Positions 18,883-26,981 of a DNA stretch of 64,000 bases are shown here, one piece after another. Below the pieces are notes generated by a model. The model saw only the letters and a program-made list of their open reading frames with translations, had not been told where the DNA came from and did no database searches. Positions within the stretch are counted from its first letter, which is position 1; each line of letters opens with the position of its first letter. A program made the translations under genes and the position numbers. This DNA comes from Streptomyces xantholiticus (lineage in GTDB: Bacteria > Actinomycetota > Actinomycetes > Streptomycetales > Streptomycetaceae), in contig NZ_BMWB01000005.1 of assembly GCF_014651015.1 (NCBI RefSeq), positions 124,001-188,000 on the forward strand. The letters are read 5' to 3'.

Positions 18883-20706
18883 ATGCAGATTCGCGACCTT
18901 CCGTATGTCGATCCCGGTCTGCCGGACGTCCGTTCGGGGCCGAGGTTCCTCCTGTGGCTCGGACGCCGACAGCGAGGCGGCCAACTCCGCGCGCTGTCCT
19001 GGGGGTTGCTCCACTTCGTCTCGGTCATGGTGCTGCCCTACGGGGTCGGCCGGGCGGTCCAGGCCGTCGTGGACAGGTCCGGCAGCTCGCTCGCACTGGC
19101 CGGCGCAATGCTTGCCGTCGCCGCCGTCTGCATCGCGCTCGGCGACACGATGCTGCACCGGACGGCCGTCACCAACTGGATCACCGCAGCCGCGCGGGTC
19201 CAGCAGCTGCTCATCCGCAAGACGTCGGAGCTGGGCTCCCTGCTCACCCGGCGGGTCGCCGCCGGTGAGGTGGTCGCGGTGTCGACCGGCGACGTGGAGA
19301 AGATCGGCTGGTTCGTCGAAGCGGTCTCCCGTTTCCTCGCCGCCGCTCTCACCCTCGTGGTCGTCTGCGTCGGTCTTGTGATCTACCAGCCCGCGCTCGG
19401 TGTGGTCGTCGCCGTCGGCGTACCGTTGCTGGCCCTCGGTGTGCTGCCGCTGCTCCCACGGGCGACCGAACTGGCCGACGTCCAGCGGGAGAAGGCGGGC
19501 CGCGCCACCGAGCTGGCGTCCGACACGGTCGCCGGTCTGCGGGTGCTGCGCGGCATCGGCGGCGAGGAGCTCTTCCTGAAGCGCTACCGCCGCGCCTCGC
19601 AGGAGGTGCGCACGGCCGCCGTCCGCAGCGCACGCATGTGGTCGGCCATCACCGCGGTGCAGGTGCTGCTGCCGGGTCTGCTGCTGATCTCGGTGGTCTG
19701 GTACGGGCTCGGCCTGGTCGCCGACGGCCGGATCGCGGTCGGTGAACTGGTCACCGTGTACAGCGCGGTGATGGTGCTGAGCTACCCGCTCCGGCACTTC
19801 GAGGAGATCGCCATGGCGTACTCCTTCTCACGCCCGTCGGCCCGGCGGGCCGCCCGGGTGCTCTCGCTCGAACGGATCGCCGCCACGAAGACCACCGGTG
19901 CGGGCGACGGCACGCTCACCGGCGATCTGTACGACCCGGCCACCGGCCTTCTCGCCCCGGCGGGTGCGCTCACCGCCGTGGTCTGCGGCGATCCCGACGC
20001 GGCGGGAAGGCTCGCCGAACGGCTCGGCGGCCACCCGGCGGAGCCGGAGGGCCTGCCGTCCGCGCTCCTCGGCGGCGTCGCCCTGGACGAACAGCCTCTC
20101 GAGGCGGCCCGCACAGCGGTACTCGTCCAGGACAAGGACCCGGTGCTGCTCTCGGGCACCCTCGCCGAGCTGCTCGACGTACCGGCCTCCGGCTCGGTCG
20201 CCGCCGACCGGGCACTGGCCGCGGCGGAGAGCGGTGACGTGCTCGACGCGCTGGCGCAGGCTTCACTCGACAACGATCCCATGGCCGCGCCGATCACCGA
20301 GCGTGGCCGCTCCCTGTCCGGTGGTCAGCGGCAGCGGCTCGCCCTGGCCCGCTCGCTGGTCACCGACCCGGAAGTGCTGGTCCTCGACGAGCCGACGTCT
20401 GCGGTCGACTCGCACACGGAGGCGAGGATCGCCGACGGCCTGCGCAACCTGCGCTCGGGCCGGACCACGGTCGTGTTCACATCCTCGCCGTTGCTGCTCG
20501 ACCGGGCCGAGCAGGTCGTCCTGGTCCACGAGGGCAAGGTCGCGGCCGTCGGCGTGCACCGTCAACTGCTGAGCAGCGAGCCCCGGTACCGCGCGGTCGT
20601 GACCCGCGAGACCGACGCGGAGCAGCAGCTCGTCGGCGCCCAGCGCGGTGCCCCGGAAGCCGTTTTCACCAAGGCCGACACCGATGACATCGAGGAGACA
20701 GCATGA
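18883..20706 (+). CDS. ABC exporter subunit with degenerate Walker A (heterodimer half 1)
   Basis: 607 residues, six membrane helices (to about residue 320) and an ATPase domain. The Walker A position reads VVCGDPDAAGRL and lacks the GKS/T lysine. The signature LSGGQRQRLALARS and Walker B VLVLDEPTSAVDS are intact. The next gene has the opposite defect, so the two subunits would form one good and one degenerate ATP site, as in TM287/288-type heterodimers. It overlaps the partner gene by ATGA. Possibly a drug or peptide exporter. Confidence 0.85.
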   Translation: MQIRDLPYVDPGLPDVRSGPRFLLWLGRRQRGGQLRALSWGLLHFVSVMVLPYGVGRAVQAVVDRSGSSLALAGAMLAVAAVCIALGDTMLHRTAVTNWITAAARVQQLLIRKTSELGSLLTRRVAAGEVVAVSTGDVEKIGWFVEAVSRFLAAALTLVVVCVGLVIYQPALGVVVAVGVPLLALGVLPLLPRATELADVQREKAGRATELASDTVAGLRVLRGIGGEELFLKRYRRASQEVRTAAVRSARMWSAITAVQVLLPGLLLISVVWYGLGLVADGRIAVGELVTVYSAVMVLSYPLRHFEEIAMAYSFSRPSARRAARVLSLERIAATKTTGAGDGTLTGDLYDPATGLLAPAGALTAVVCGDPDAAGRLAERLGGHPAEPEGLPSALLGGVALDEQPLEAARTAVLVQDKDPVLLSGTLAELLDVPASGSVAADRALAAAESGDVLDALAQASLDNDPMAAPITERGRSLSGGQRQRLALARSLVTDPEVLVLDEPTSAVDSHTEARIADGLRNLRSGRTTVVFTSSPLLLDRAEQVVLVHEGKVAAVGVHRQLLSSEPRYRAVVTRETDAEQQLVGAQRGAPEAVFTKADTDDIEETA

Positions 20707-22484
20707 TCGGCCTGGCGCCGCCGGACTACGATCCGGCCGCCCTGCGCACGGCGACGACCCTGCCCGTGGGCACGCCGGCGACCGTCCGGGCGTACGTGGG
20801 CGAACTGCTGCGCCGGCACCGCAGGGCATTCGTGATCCTGATCGCCGTGAACACGGTCGCCGTCGTCGCCTCGATGGCCGGCCCCTGGCTGCTCGGCTCG
20901 CTCGTGGAGAAGGCGGCGGACGGCGCCCGCGACCTCCATCTGGAGCGCACCGCCGCGCTGTTCGCGGGGGCGCTCGTCGTCCAGGCGTTCTTCGTCCGGC
21001 TGGTGCGGCTCCGCGGGGCGATGCTGGGCGAGCGGATGCTCGCGGACCTGCGGGAGGACTTCCTGGTCCGCTCGGTCGGGCTGCCTCCGGGCGTGCTCGA
21101 ACGGGCCGGTACGGGCGATCTGCTCTCCCGTATCACCACGGACGTCGACCGCCTCGCCAACGCGATGCGCGAGGCCGTCCCGCAGCTGACGATCGGCGTC
21201 TTCTGGATCGTGCTGCTCCTCGGCGGCCTCACCGTGAGCGCGCCGCAGCTGGCTCCCGCCGTGCTGGTGGCGGTGCCGCTGCTGGTCGCCGGCTGCCGCT
21301 GGTACTTCAAGCGGGCGCCGTCGGCGTACCGCTCGGAGGCCGCCGGATACGCGGCCGTGGCGGCGGTTCTCGCGGAGAGCGTCGACGCGGGCCGCACCGT
21401 CGAGTCGCACCGGCTCGGAGGGCGCCGGGTGGCGCTGTCCGACCGGCGTATCAAGGAATGGACGGCGTGGGAGCGGTACACGCTCTACCTGCGCTCGGTC
21501 CTGTTCCCCGTCATCAACCTCACCCATGCGACCGTGCTCACGTCCGTGCTGATGATCGGCGGCGTGTTCGTGCTGCAGGGCTGGATCGGCATCGGCCAGC
21601 TGACCACGGGCGCGCTGATCGCCCAGATGATGGTCGACCCGGTGAACCTGATCCTGCGCTGGTACGACGAGCTGCAGGTGGCCCAGGTGTCCCTGGCGCG
21701 GCTGGTGGGTGTACGGGAGATCGAACCGGAGGCGGGCGACGACCGGGTGCGGCCCGACGGACGCGATGTCCGCGCCGACGAGGTGCACTTCGGGTACCGC
21801 GAGGGCGTCGATGTGCTGCACCGCGTCACCATGGACGTGCCGCCCGGCACCCGGCTGGCCCTCGTCGGCCCGTCCGGCGCCGGCAAGTCCACCCTCGGCA
21901 GGCTCCTCGCGGGCATCTACGCGCCGCGTACGGGCCATGTGACGCTCGGCGCCGCGGAGTTGTCCCGTATGCCGGCGGAACGGGTCCGGGAGCACGTGGC
22001 GCTCGTCAACCAGGAGCACCACGTGTTCGTCGGTTCGCTCCGCGACAATCTGCTGCTCGCGCGTTCCTCCGCAAAGGACGCGGAGCTGTGGGCGGCGCTC
22101 GGGGCGGTGGACGCGGACGGGTGGGCGCGGGCGCTCGAGGACGGACTGGACGCGGAGGTCGGTTCCGGCGGCCTCGCCCTGTCGCCGGCCCAGGCCCAGC
22201 AGATCGCGCTGGCCCGGCTTGTCCTCGCGGACCCGCACACGCTGGTCCTGGACGAGGCGACGTCCCTCCTGGACCCGCGGGCGGCCCGCCACCTGGAGCG
22301 TTCACTGTCGCGCGTCCTGGACGGCCGCACGGTCGTGGCGATCGCGCACCGCCTGCACACGGCGCACGACGCGGACGTGATCGCAGTGGTCGAGAACGGC
22401 CGGATCAGCGAGCTCGGCAGCCATGACGAGCTGGTGGCGGCGGCGGGCGCGTACGCGGCGCTGTGGCGCTCCTGGCACGGCTAG
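20703..22484 (+). CDS. ABC exporter subunit with degenerate signature motif (heterodimer half 2)
   Basis: 593 residues with six membrane helices and an ATPase domain. Walker A is perfect (GPSGAGKST) and Walker B is TLVLDEATSLLDP with H-loop AIAHRLHT. The signature reads LSPAQAQQIALARL instead of LSGGQ. This complements the partner, whose Walker A is broken but whose signature is intact: the canonical site is formed by this Walker A and the partner signature. ATG overlaps the partner stop. Confidence 0.85.
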   Translation: MIGLAPPDYDPAALRTATTLPVGTPATVRAYVGELLRRHRRAFVILIAVNTVAVVASMAGPWLLGSLVEKAADGARDLHLERTAALFAGALVVQAFFVRLVRLRGAMLGERMLADLREDFLVRSVGLPPGVLERAGTGDLLSRITTDVDRLANAMREAVPQLTIGVFWIVLLLGGLTVSAPQLAPAVLVAVPLLVAGCRWYFKRAPSAYRSEAAGYAAVAAVLAESVDAGRTVESHRLGGRRVALSDRRIKEWTAWERYTLYLRSVLFPVINLTHATVLTSVLMIGGVFVLQGWIGIGQLTTGALIAQMMVDPVNLILRWYDELQVAQVSLARLVGVREIEPEAGDDRVRPDGRDVRADEVHFGYREGVDVLHRVTMDVPPGTRLALVGPSGAGKSTLGRLLAGIYAPRTGHVTLGAAELSRMPAERVREHVALVNQEHHVFVGSLRDNLLLARSSAKDAELWAALGAVDADGWARALEDGLDAEVGSGGLALSPAQAQQIALARLVLADPHTLVLDEATSLLDPRAARHLERSLSRVLDGRTVVAIAHRLHTAHDADVIAVVENGRISELGSHDELVAAAGAYAALWRSWHG

Positions 22485-22800
22485 GGGCTTTGGGGAGTTG
22501 ACCCTCCCCACCCCGTCTCCCCCTGTCGTTCCGGCGGCCGATGCCGCTGCTCAAGCGGCTGTCGGCCGGTTGATCCGGTGCGGCGGCAGCGGGCCCCCAG
22601 CTGTCGTCGGGCTGGTGGGAGCCCGCCGACCGCCGGCACGGTGCGCCGGACCGGATCGAACGGCGAACCACGCTCCTCCTCCGGTTCCAGGCGCGCCGAA
22701 CCCTCACCCGCAATCAGTCCTGCTCCACGCGGCCCTCGCCGTCCACCGCGCAATGGCACCCTGACCCGCGACACAGGGAACGCAAGGCCGCGCCCGCCTC
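22485..22800. other. 316-bp intergenic stretch, nothing clear
   Basis: Lies between the ABC exporter operon and the convergent CGNR regulator gene. A small hairpin GGGGAG/CTCCCC just after the exporter stop (about 22493-22509) could help terminate transcription. No gene, repeat or RNA was recognised. Confidence 0.35.
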
Positions 22801-23406
22801 CTACGACGTGTGCGGGCCGACTGCCCGGCCGAGGCCGGCGTAATGGCGGGCGGCCCGGACGCGGTTGCCGCACCTGTCCGAGCACCACCGCCGGGATGCG
22901 TGGGTGCGAATGAACAGCCGGGTGCAGCCCCGTGCGCCGCAGGCGGAAAGTCTGGCGCCCTCCGGTCCCGTCAGCAGTTCCGCGCCCGCCTCGGCCAGCC
23001 GGGCGAGGGCCACATCGAGACCGGCACCGGCCCGATGACGGACCGCCAGCGTCGGTCCCTCGTCGGTCCACACGAGCTCGTGTACGCCCGGCGCCGCCGC
23101 CAGCGCGCTGTTGAACTGCACCAATGCATCCTCGGACGGGCCCGCGCCCTCGATGTGCGCGCTGAAGACCGCCCGCAAGGTGTCACGCAGCGCCCGCAGT
23201 CGTAGGATCCCGTCCCCGTCCAGACGGGTCCCGGCGGCCATCAGTCCGCGCTTCCGCAGCCACTCATGCGCGGCATCGGCGTCAGGCAGTCCGTCGTAGG
23301 GGCCGCTCGGCAGCGCGAACTCCGTGTTGACCAGGGCCAGCGAGAGGTAGCGCTCCTCGCCGGGGGCAGGTCCCTGCGCCGAGGGAAGTCGTTCCACAGA
23401 ACCCAT
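22801..23406 (-). CDS. CGNR zinc-finger (ABATE) regulator
   Basis: About 201 residues. The N-terminal ABATE part begins LALVNTEFALPSGPYDGL. The C-terminal CGNR zinc finger is ACGARGCTRLFIRTH followed by WCSDRCGNRVRAARH, with four Cys. Such proteins are stress- or drug-responsive DNA-binding regulators in actinobacteria. I take the ATG at 23404-23406 (MGSVERL) rather than the upstream one at 23460, which would overlap the palindrome shared with the divergent MFS gene. It probably regulates that transporter. Confidence 0.85.
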   Translation of the reverse strand: MGSVERLPSAQGPAPGEERYLSLALVNTEFALPSGPYDGLPDADAAHEWLRKRGLMAAGTRLDGDGILRLRALRDTLRAVFSAHIEGAGPSEDALVQFNSALAAAPGVHELVWTDEGPTLAVRHRAGAGLDVALARLAEAGAELLTGPEGARLSACGARGCTRLFIRTHASRRWCSDRCGNRVRAARHYAGLGRAVGPHTS

Positions 23407-23459
23407 GTGACTAACGGTATCACTTGAACTTTCCCGTGATTCTGCGTACGGTCGCGCCA

Positions 23460-23487
23460 TAACGGAAAACCGATGTCTATTCCGTTA
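23460..23487. promoter_or_regulatory. perfect inverted repeat between CGNR regulator and MFS gene
   Basis: TAACGGAA (23460-23467) and TTCCGTTA (23480-23487) form 8-bp arms around a 12-bp spacer. A further CTAACGG half-site stands at 23411-23417 just upstream of the regulator start. The position between divergent regulator and transporter genes suggests an operator for the CGNR protein. Confidence 0.5.
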
Positions 23488-23528
23488 GGGGGCGAGTCCC
23501 CGCGAGGACATCAACCAGGGAAGGGTTC

Positions 23529-24764
23529 ATGACAACCACGGACAAGCGGCTCAACCTCCGGTTCGTCGCGCTCGCCATCGGCATGTTCGCCATCGGCACG
23601 GACAGCTTCGTAGTGGCCGGCATCCTGCCCAGCATTGCCAAGGACCTCGACACCGATGTCCCGACCGCTGCCGAGCTCATCACCGCCTACGCCCTCGCCT
23701 ACGCGATCCTGTCGCCGGTCGTGGCCACGGTCGCCGCCCAGGTGTCCCGGAAGGTGCTGCTGATCGGCGGACTGCTCGTCTTCGTCATCGGGAACATCGG
23801 TACGGGACTGGCGCCCAACTTCGAGGTGGCGATGACCTTCAGGGTCGTCGCGGCACTCGGCGGCGCGATGTTCACCCCGACATCCGCCGGCGCGGTCGTC
23901 GCGCTCGCGGGTCCAGAGAAGCGCGCGACCGCCTTGTCCATCCTCTTCGGAGGCCTGAGCGCGGCCACCGCGCTCGGCTCCCCGATCGGCACCGCCATCA
24001 GCGGCATCACCGACTGGCGCGGAACCATGATGTTCGTCGCCGCGGTCGGCGCGCTCGCCATGGTGGCCGTTCTGATCGGACTGCCCGCCGTCCAGCGCCC
24101 GCCTGCCGTGAGCTTCAGGCAGCGGATCTCCCCCCTTGCCGACCCGCGGATCACGCTGACCCTCCTCCTGCTCCTGGTGGCCTACACCGGCCTGTTCACG
24201 CTGTACACGTACATCAGCCAGGTCTTCGCCCCTGCCACCAACGGCAAGGGGACAACACTGGCGTGGCTGCTCTTCGCCTGGGGCGCGGCCGCTGTGGTGG
24301 GCAACATGTTCGCCGGCAGGCTCACCGACAAGTTCGGGAACCGGGTCGTGATCAACACGGCCGGCGTCATCGCCGTGATCGTCTTCGCGACGGCCTTCTG
24401 GACCAGCCGGCACCAGGTGGCGGCCTTCATCGCGGTGATGATCTGGGGCGCGTGCGGCTGGGCGATGCTCGTCCCGATCCAGCACCGGCTCGTCGGGGCG
24501 AATCCGGCGGCGTCCCAGCTCTCGATCTCACTGAGTTCCTCCGCCAATTACATCGGCGTCTCGCTCGCGCCGGTCGTCGGCGGCTTCCTCCTCGACGACG
24601 TGGTCTCACTGAACCACCTCGGCTTCCCCGCAGCCGGCATCATCGTGCTCGGCCTTCTGATCGGCGAGTTGAGCCATCTGTTGATCCGCCGCAGCCAGGC
24701 AGAACCCGCGGACGGCAAGGAGGGCGCCTCCGCCTCGACGCCCTCCCTGGCCGAGCGTCGTTGA
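23529..24764 (+). CDS. MFS transporter (DHA1/AraJ-like)
   Basis: 411 residues with about twelve membrane helices. The first helix has FVALAIGMFAIGTDSFVVAGILP, the usual start of AraJ/Cmr-type drug or sugar efflux carriers. A charged loop resembling motif A appears as GRLTDKFGNR in the second half. Divergent from the CGNR regulator gene, with a palindrome between. Followed by a strong hairpin terminator. Substrate unknown; likely antibiotic efflux. Confidence 0.85.
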   Translation: MTTTDKRLNLRFVALAIGMFAIGTDSFVVAGILPSIAKDLDTDVPTAAELITAYALAYAILSPVVATVAAQVSRKVLLIGGLLVFVIGNIGTGLAPNFEVAMTFRVVAALGGAMFTPTSAGAVVALAGPEKRATALSILFGGLSAATALGSPIGTAISGITDWRGTMMFVAAVGALAMVAVLIGLPAVQRPPAVSFRQRISPLADPRITLTLLLLLVAYTGLFTLYTYISQVFAPATNGKGTTLAWLLFAWGAAAVVGNMFAGRLTDKFGNRVVINTAGVIAVIVFATAFWTSRHQVAAFIAVMIWGACGWAMLVPIQHRLVGANPAASQLSISLSSSANYIGVSLAPVVGGFLLDDVVSLNHLGFPAAGIIVLGLLIGELSHLLIRRSQAEPADGKEGASASTPSLAERR

Positions 24765-24783
24765 GCCGCCACGAGGCGCGCGA

Positions 24784-24823
24784 GACGTCTCGTACCGCCG
24801 AAGGGCCGGCGGTACGGGACGTC
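24784..24823. terminator. bidirectional hairpin terminator
   Basis: A 16-bp stem (24784-24799 with 24808-24823, one G-T mismatch) around an 8-base loop lies between the 3' ends of the convergent MFS and IclR genes. No long T-run follows, as is common in high-GC actinobacteria. It probably insulates the biosynthetic cluster on the right. Confidence 0.7.
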
Positions 24824-24844
24824 TTCGGGAGGTACGGTCGCGGC

Positions 24845-25750
24845 CTATGCGCCCTTGGCGGCGATGTAGCGCTCCGGGGCGGGAGCCCCGACCAGACGAC
24901 CCATGTCGACGGCCGCGGACTTGACGACGTCGATGTACCGGTCGAGCGGTGCGGGAATCACCTCCGCGGGCTTCAGCACCACCACCGCCCCGAGAACGGC
25001 ACTGTCCCAGAAGACCGGCGCGGCAACGGAGTTCCAGCCCGGCGCGCATTCCTGGAGGCCGACGGCGTACCCGTTCGCCCTGATCTCGGCCAGCGAGGCC
25101 ATGAGCTCCTCCCGGTCCCGGTACACCCCTGGGCCGGCGCCCCTCGGCACCGGTTCCGCGATGACCTTGCGCTGCACAGGCTCGGGAAGATGGGCGAGGA
25201 TCGCCCGGCCCGTGGCACCCACCCGCAAGGAGCTGTTGACCATGAGCACGTCCCTGGTGCTGGCGCCGAGTTCGGACAGATCGGAGGTACCCACCGACAT
25301 CTCGATGCACTGGCGCTGCGCGCGGCCGAAGTGGCTCAGCCCGAAGAGGAAGGCCAGACCGCCATCGGTGTCCCGACGCATCCGGTCGAGGCACGCGGCA
25401 AGCTCCTCGGTGTCCGTGGAGTCCATCGAGTTGACGAGAGCCCTGGTGGCGAGCCGGGCGGTCGAAGGGCCGAGCCGGTAGCGCCCGCGCCCCACTCGCA
25501 GAAAGGCCCCGCAGGTGACGCCTGAGCGAAGTATTCGGTAAACCGCCGAATCATCCACTCCGGAGGCCCTCGCCAACTCGGCCAGACCGTGCACCTCGCC
25601 CCCGAGTTGGGTGAACGCATGCTGGACGCGGAAGACACGCTCGGCGTGGCTCGTCCCTCCCGACCCGGCCATCGAAGCGGTTCTGTCTCCGGCTCGGCGG
25701 CTCGCGGATCCGGTGGGCATGGGCCGTGCGGCCTGGGTGGGTATGGACAT
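24845..25750 (-). CDS. IclR-family transcriptional regulator
   Basis: 301 residues. After a ~30-residue disordered start, the winged helix runs from about 35 to 95 (LAELARASGVDDSAVYRILRSGVTCGAFLRVGRGRYRLG). The effector-binding domain follows, with SLRVGATGRAILAHLPE, REELMASLAEIRANGYAVGLQECAPGWNSVAAPV and a final hydrophobic strand. The ATG at 25748-25750 has a clear GGAGGT. It is the leftmost candidate for a cluster-situated regulator, separated from resistance-type genes by a terminator. Ligand and targets are unknown. Confidence 0.85.
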   Translation of the reverse strand: MSIPTQAARPMPTGSASRRAGDRTASMAGSGGTSHAERVFRVQHAFTQLGGEVHGLAELARASGVDDSAVYRILRSGVTCGAFLRVGRGRYRLGPSTARLATRALVNSMDSTDTEELAACLDRMRRDTDGGLAFLFGLSHFGRAQRQCIEMSVGTSDLSELGASTRDVLMVNSSLRVGATGRAILAHLPEPVQRKVIAEPVPRGAGPGVYRDREELMASLAEIRANGYAVGLQECAPGWNSVAAPVFWDSAVLGAVVVLKPAEVIPAPLDRYIDVVKSAAVDMGRLVGAPAPERYIAAKGA

Positions 25751-25997
25751 CTTTTACCTCCGCGAGAACAGGTGGGGGGAGCCGTGTTCCTTGGCTCACA
25801 GGTACCGCAGAGGACGAAGTAAGGGTCGTCGGCGCCACCACGGCGTGGCAGCCGCGTTCCCCCGAGTTGGGCCTGGGGCTGCACTCAGCACGTTTCCCCC
25901 TCCCCGTGCGGTCAGTAGGTCGAAAGCGCCGAAACATCGGAGTGAGCGGCTACTTCTTCCCCTACAGGCCCACCCTAACGGCATCGACACCCTCAAG

Positions 25998-26021
25998 ACG
26001 TTATACCGGACGTTTTACCGG
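25998..26021. repeat. tandem 12-bp direct repeat upstream of the IclR gene
   Basis: ACGTTATACCGG (25998-26009) is followed directly by ACGTTTTACCGG (26010-26021), 11 of 12 identical. It is ~250 bp upstream of the IclR start, in a 380-bp gap (25751-26131) that is locally AT-richer than its surroundings and otherwise empty. Head-to-tail 12-bp repeats suit side-by-side regulator binding; IclR proteins are candidates. No other gene is seen in the gap. Confidence 0.4.
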
Positions 26022-26131
26022 AAGCCGCACTGCCACTGTGGCGACCCTCACACGCAAGCGGCGGGCCACGGCGGCGCCGACAGGCTCCGTCCACGCCCCG
26101 CCGCTCAAGCGCACCCGTTCGGCTCCGGAGG

Positions 26132-26674
26132 TCAGGCCTCGCGGAGTCGGAGCTGCGCCACAAGGTGCTGCTGCATGGGCTGCCCCATCGCCTCCAGTTC
26201 CTGAATGATCGTCAGCTCTCCGTCGTGAACGGTGTACCGCCGCCTGGAGCCGGTCACCTCCTTCGCCAGGGGAGTCCGCGCCACGCCCTCGGTCGCCATC
26301 TCGATCTCCGCGCCGGACACCTGGCCGACGTAGGTCTCGACGATTCCGGTGGGGTGGGCGATGAGAGCCTCCAGGTAGCCCTCAGCCGTGACCCGCCACC
26401 ACCCGACCTCCCGCCCCGAGGGACGCACGACCGCCCCCGACTCGTCGACCAGCCAGGCGCGCGCCTCGTAATGCAGGAAGGGCCTACCGTCGTGGCCGAA
26501 AGTAATCTCCTGCTCGTAACGGAAATCCTCTGCCAGGGTCGGGTATCCGCCACGCCCCCGGCCGTGCCAGGACCCCAAGAGGGGCAGAGCCGGCTTCAGC
26601 CACGGGTGCAGTTCGGGCCCCTCCCCGAGGACGTAGCTGTCCGGATATGGATTCTCCCGCACGGGTTCAAGCAC
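26132..26674 (-). CDS. nitrobindin-like heme-binding beta-barrel (FABP/DUF1794)
   Basis: 180 residues. The family motif G-x-W-x-G-x-G-x-x-x-YP is present as LGSWHGRGRGGYPTL at about residues 33-47. Ten beta strands follow, and the C-terminal QQHLVAQLRL carries the His expected to bind heme iron. Nitrobindins bind ferric heme and NO and can isomerise peroxynitrite. GTG start at 26672-26674 with CAGGAG upstream. It is divergent from the PKS operon and shares its operator-rich control region, so it may be part of the cluster, for example in heme/NO sensing or as a small-molecule binding barrel; this is inference. Confidence 0.8.
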   Translation of the reverse strand: MLEPVRENPYPDSYVLGEGPELHPWLKPALPLLGSWHGRGRGGYPTLAEDFRYEQEITFGHDGRPFLHYEARAWLVDESGAVVRPSGREVGWWRVTAEGYLEALIAHPTGIVETYVGQVSGAEIEMATEGVARTPLAKEVTGSRRRYTVHDGELTIIQELEAMGQPMQQHLVAQLRLREA

Positions 26675-26763
26675 TGAGAAACTCCTGTCGGTTTATTCGT
26701 CGGGCGTTTGCAGAGTAGCCGGACAGGAAGGCTGCACGCCGCCCAACACCAGGCCGGAAGACC

Positions 26764-26861
26764 GTTTCTCGGCAGGCGAGAAACGCTTCCTTCTCACCTG
26801 TCGAGAAAGAGCCAATTTCCCGTTGCCCAAGAACCCAAGCCTTTCTCTCTGGGCGAGAAAG
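26764..26861. promoter_or_regulatory. three copies of a TTTCTC-N7-GAGAAA palindrome (operator array)
   Basis: Copy 1 at 26764-26784 is a perfect palindrome, GTTTCTCG-N5-CGAGAAAC. Copy 2 at about 26790-26809 reads CTTCTCACCTGTCGAGAAAG. Copy 3 at 26841-26861 reads TTTCTCTCTGGGCGAGAAA at its core. All lie upstream of the putative -35 of the PKS operon, which suits activator sites. The same motif recurs twice at 52011-52061 before the luxR-mtnD-mtnC genes. The cognate protein is not proven; the LuxR-type regulator is one candidate. Confidence 0.7.
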
Positions 26862-26889
26862 CAAAGCTCCGTGGGCGGTTAAATATTGT

Positions 26890-26920
26890 TTGACAGGGGG
26901 TTCCTTCCACTTGTTAGGCT
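26890..26920 (+). promoter_or_regulatory. putative promoter of the PKS operon
   Basis: TTGACA (26890-26895) is an exact consensus -35. TAGGCT (26915-26920) is a fair Streptomyces -10 (TAGnnT) at a long 19-bp spacing. The start codon of the flavoprotein gene lies 62 bases further on. The region is markedly AT-richer than surrounding DNA, and the operator array ends ~30 bp upstream. Confidence 0.5.
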
Positions 26921-26981
26921 GCGACCGCCGGATTTGATCCTGGCGAATGCCTTTCATGTTCATGGTCAACGGGGGACCTTC

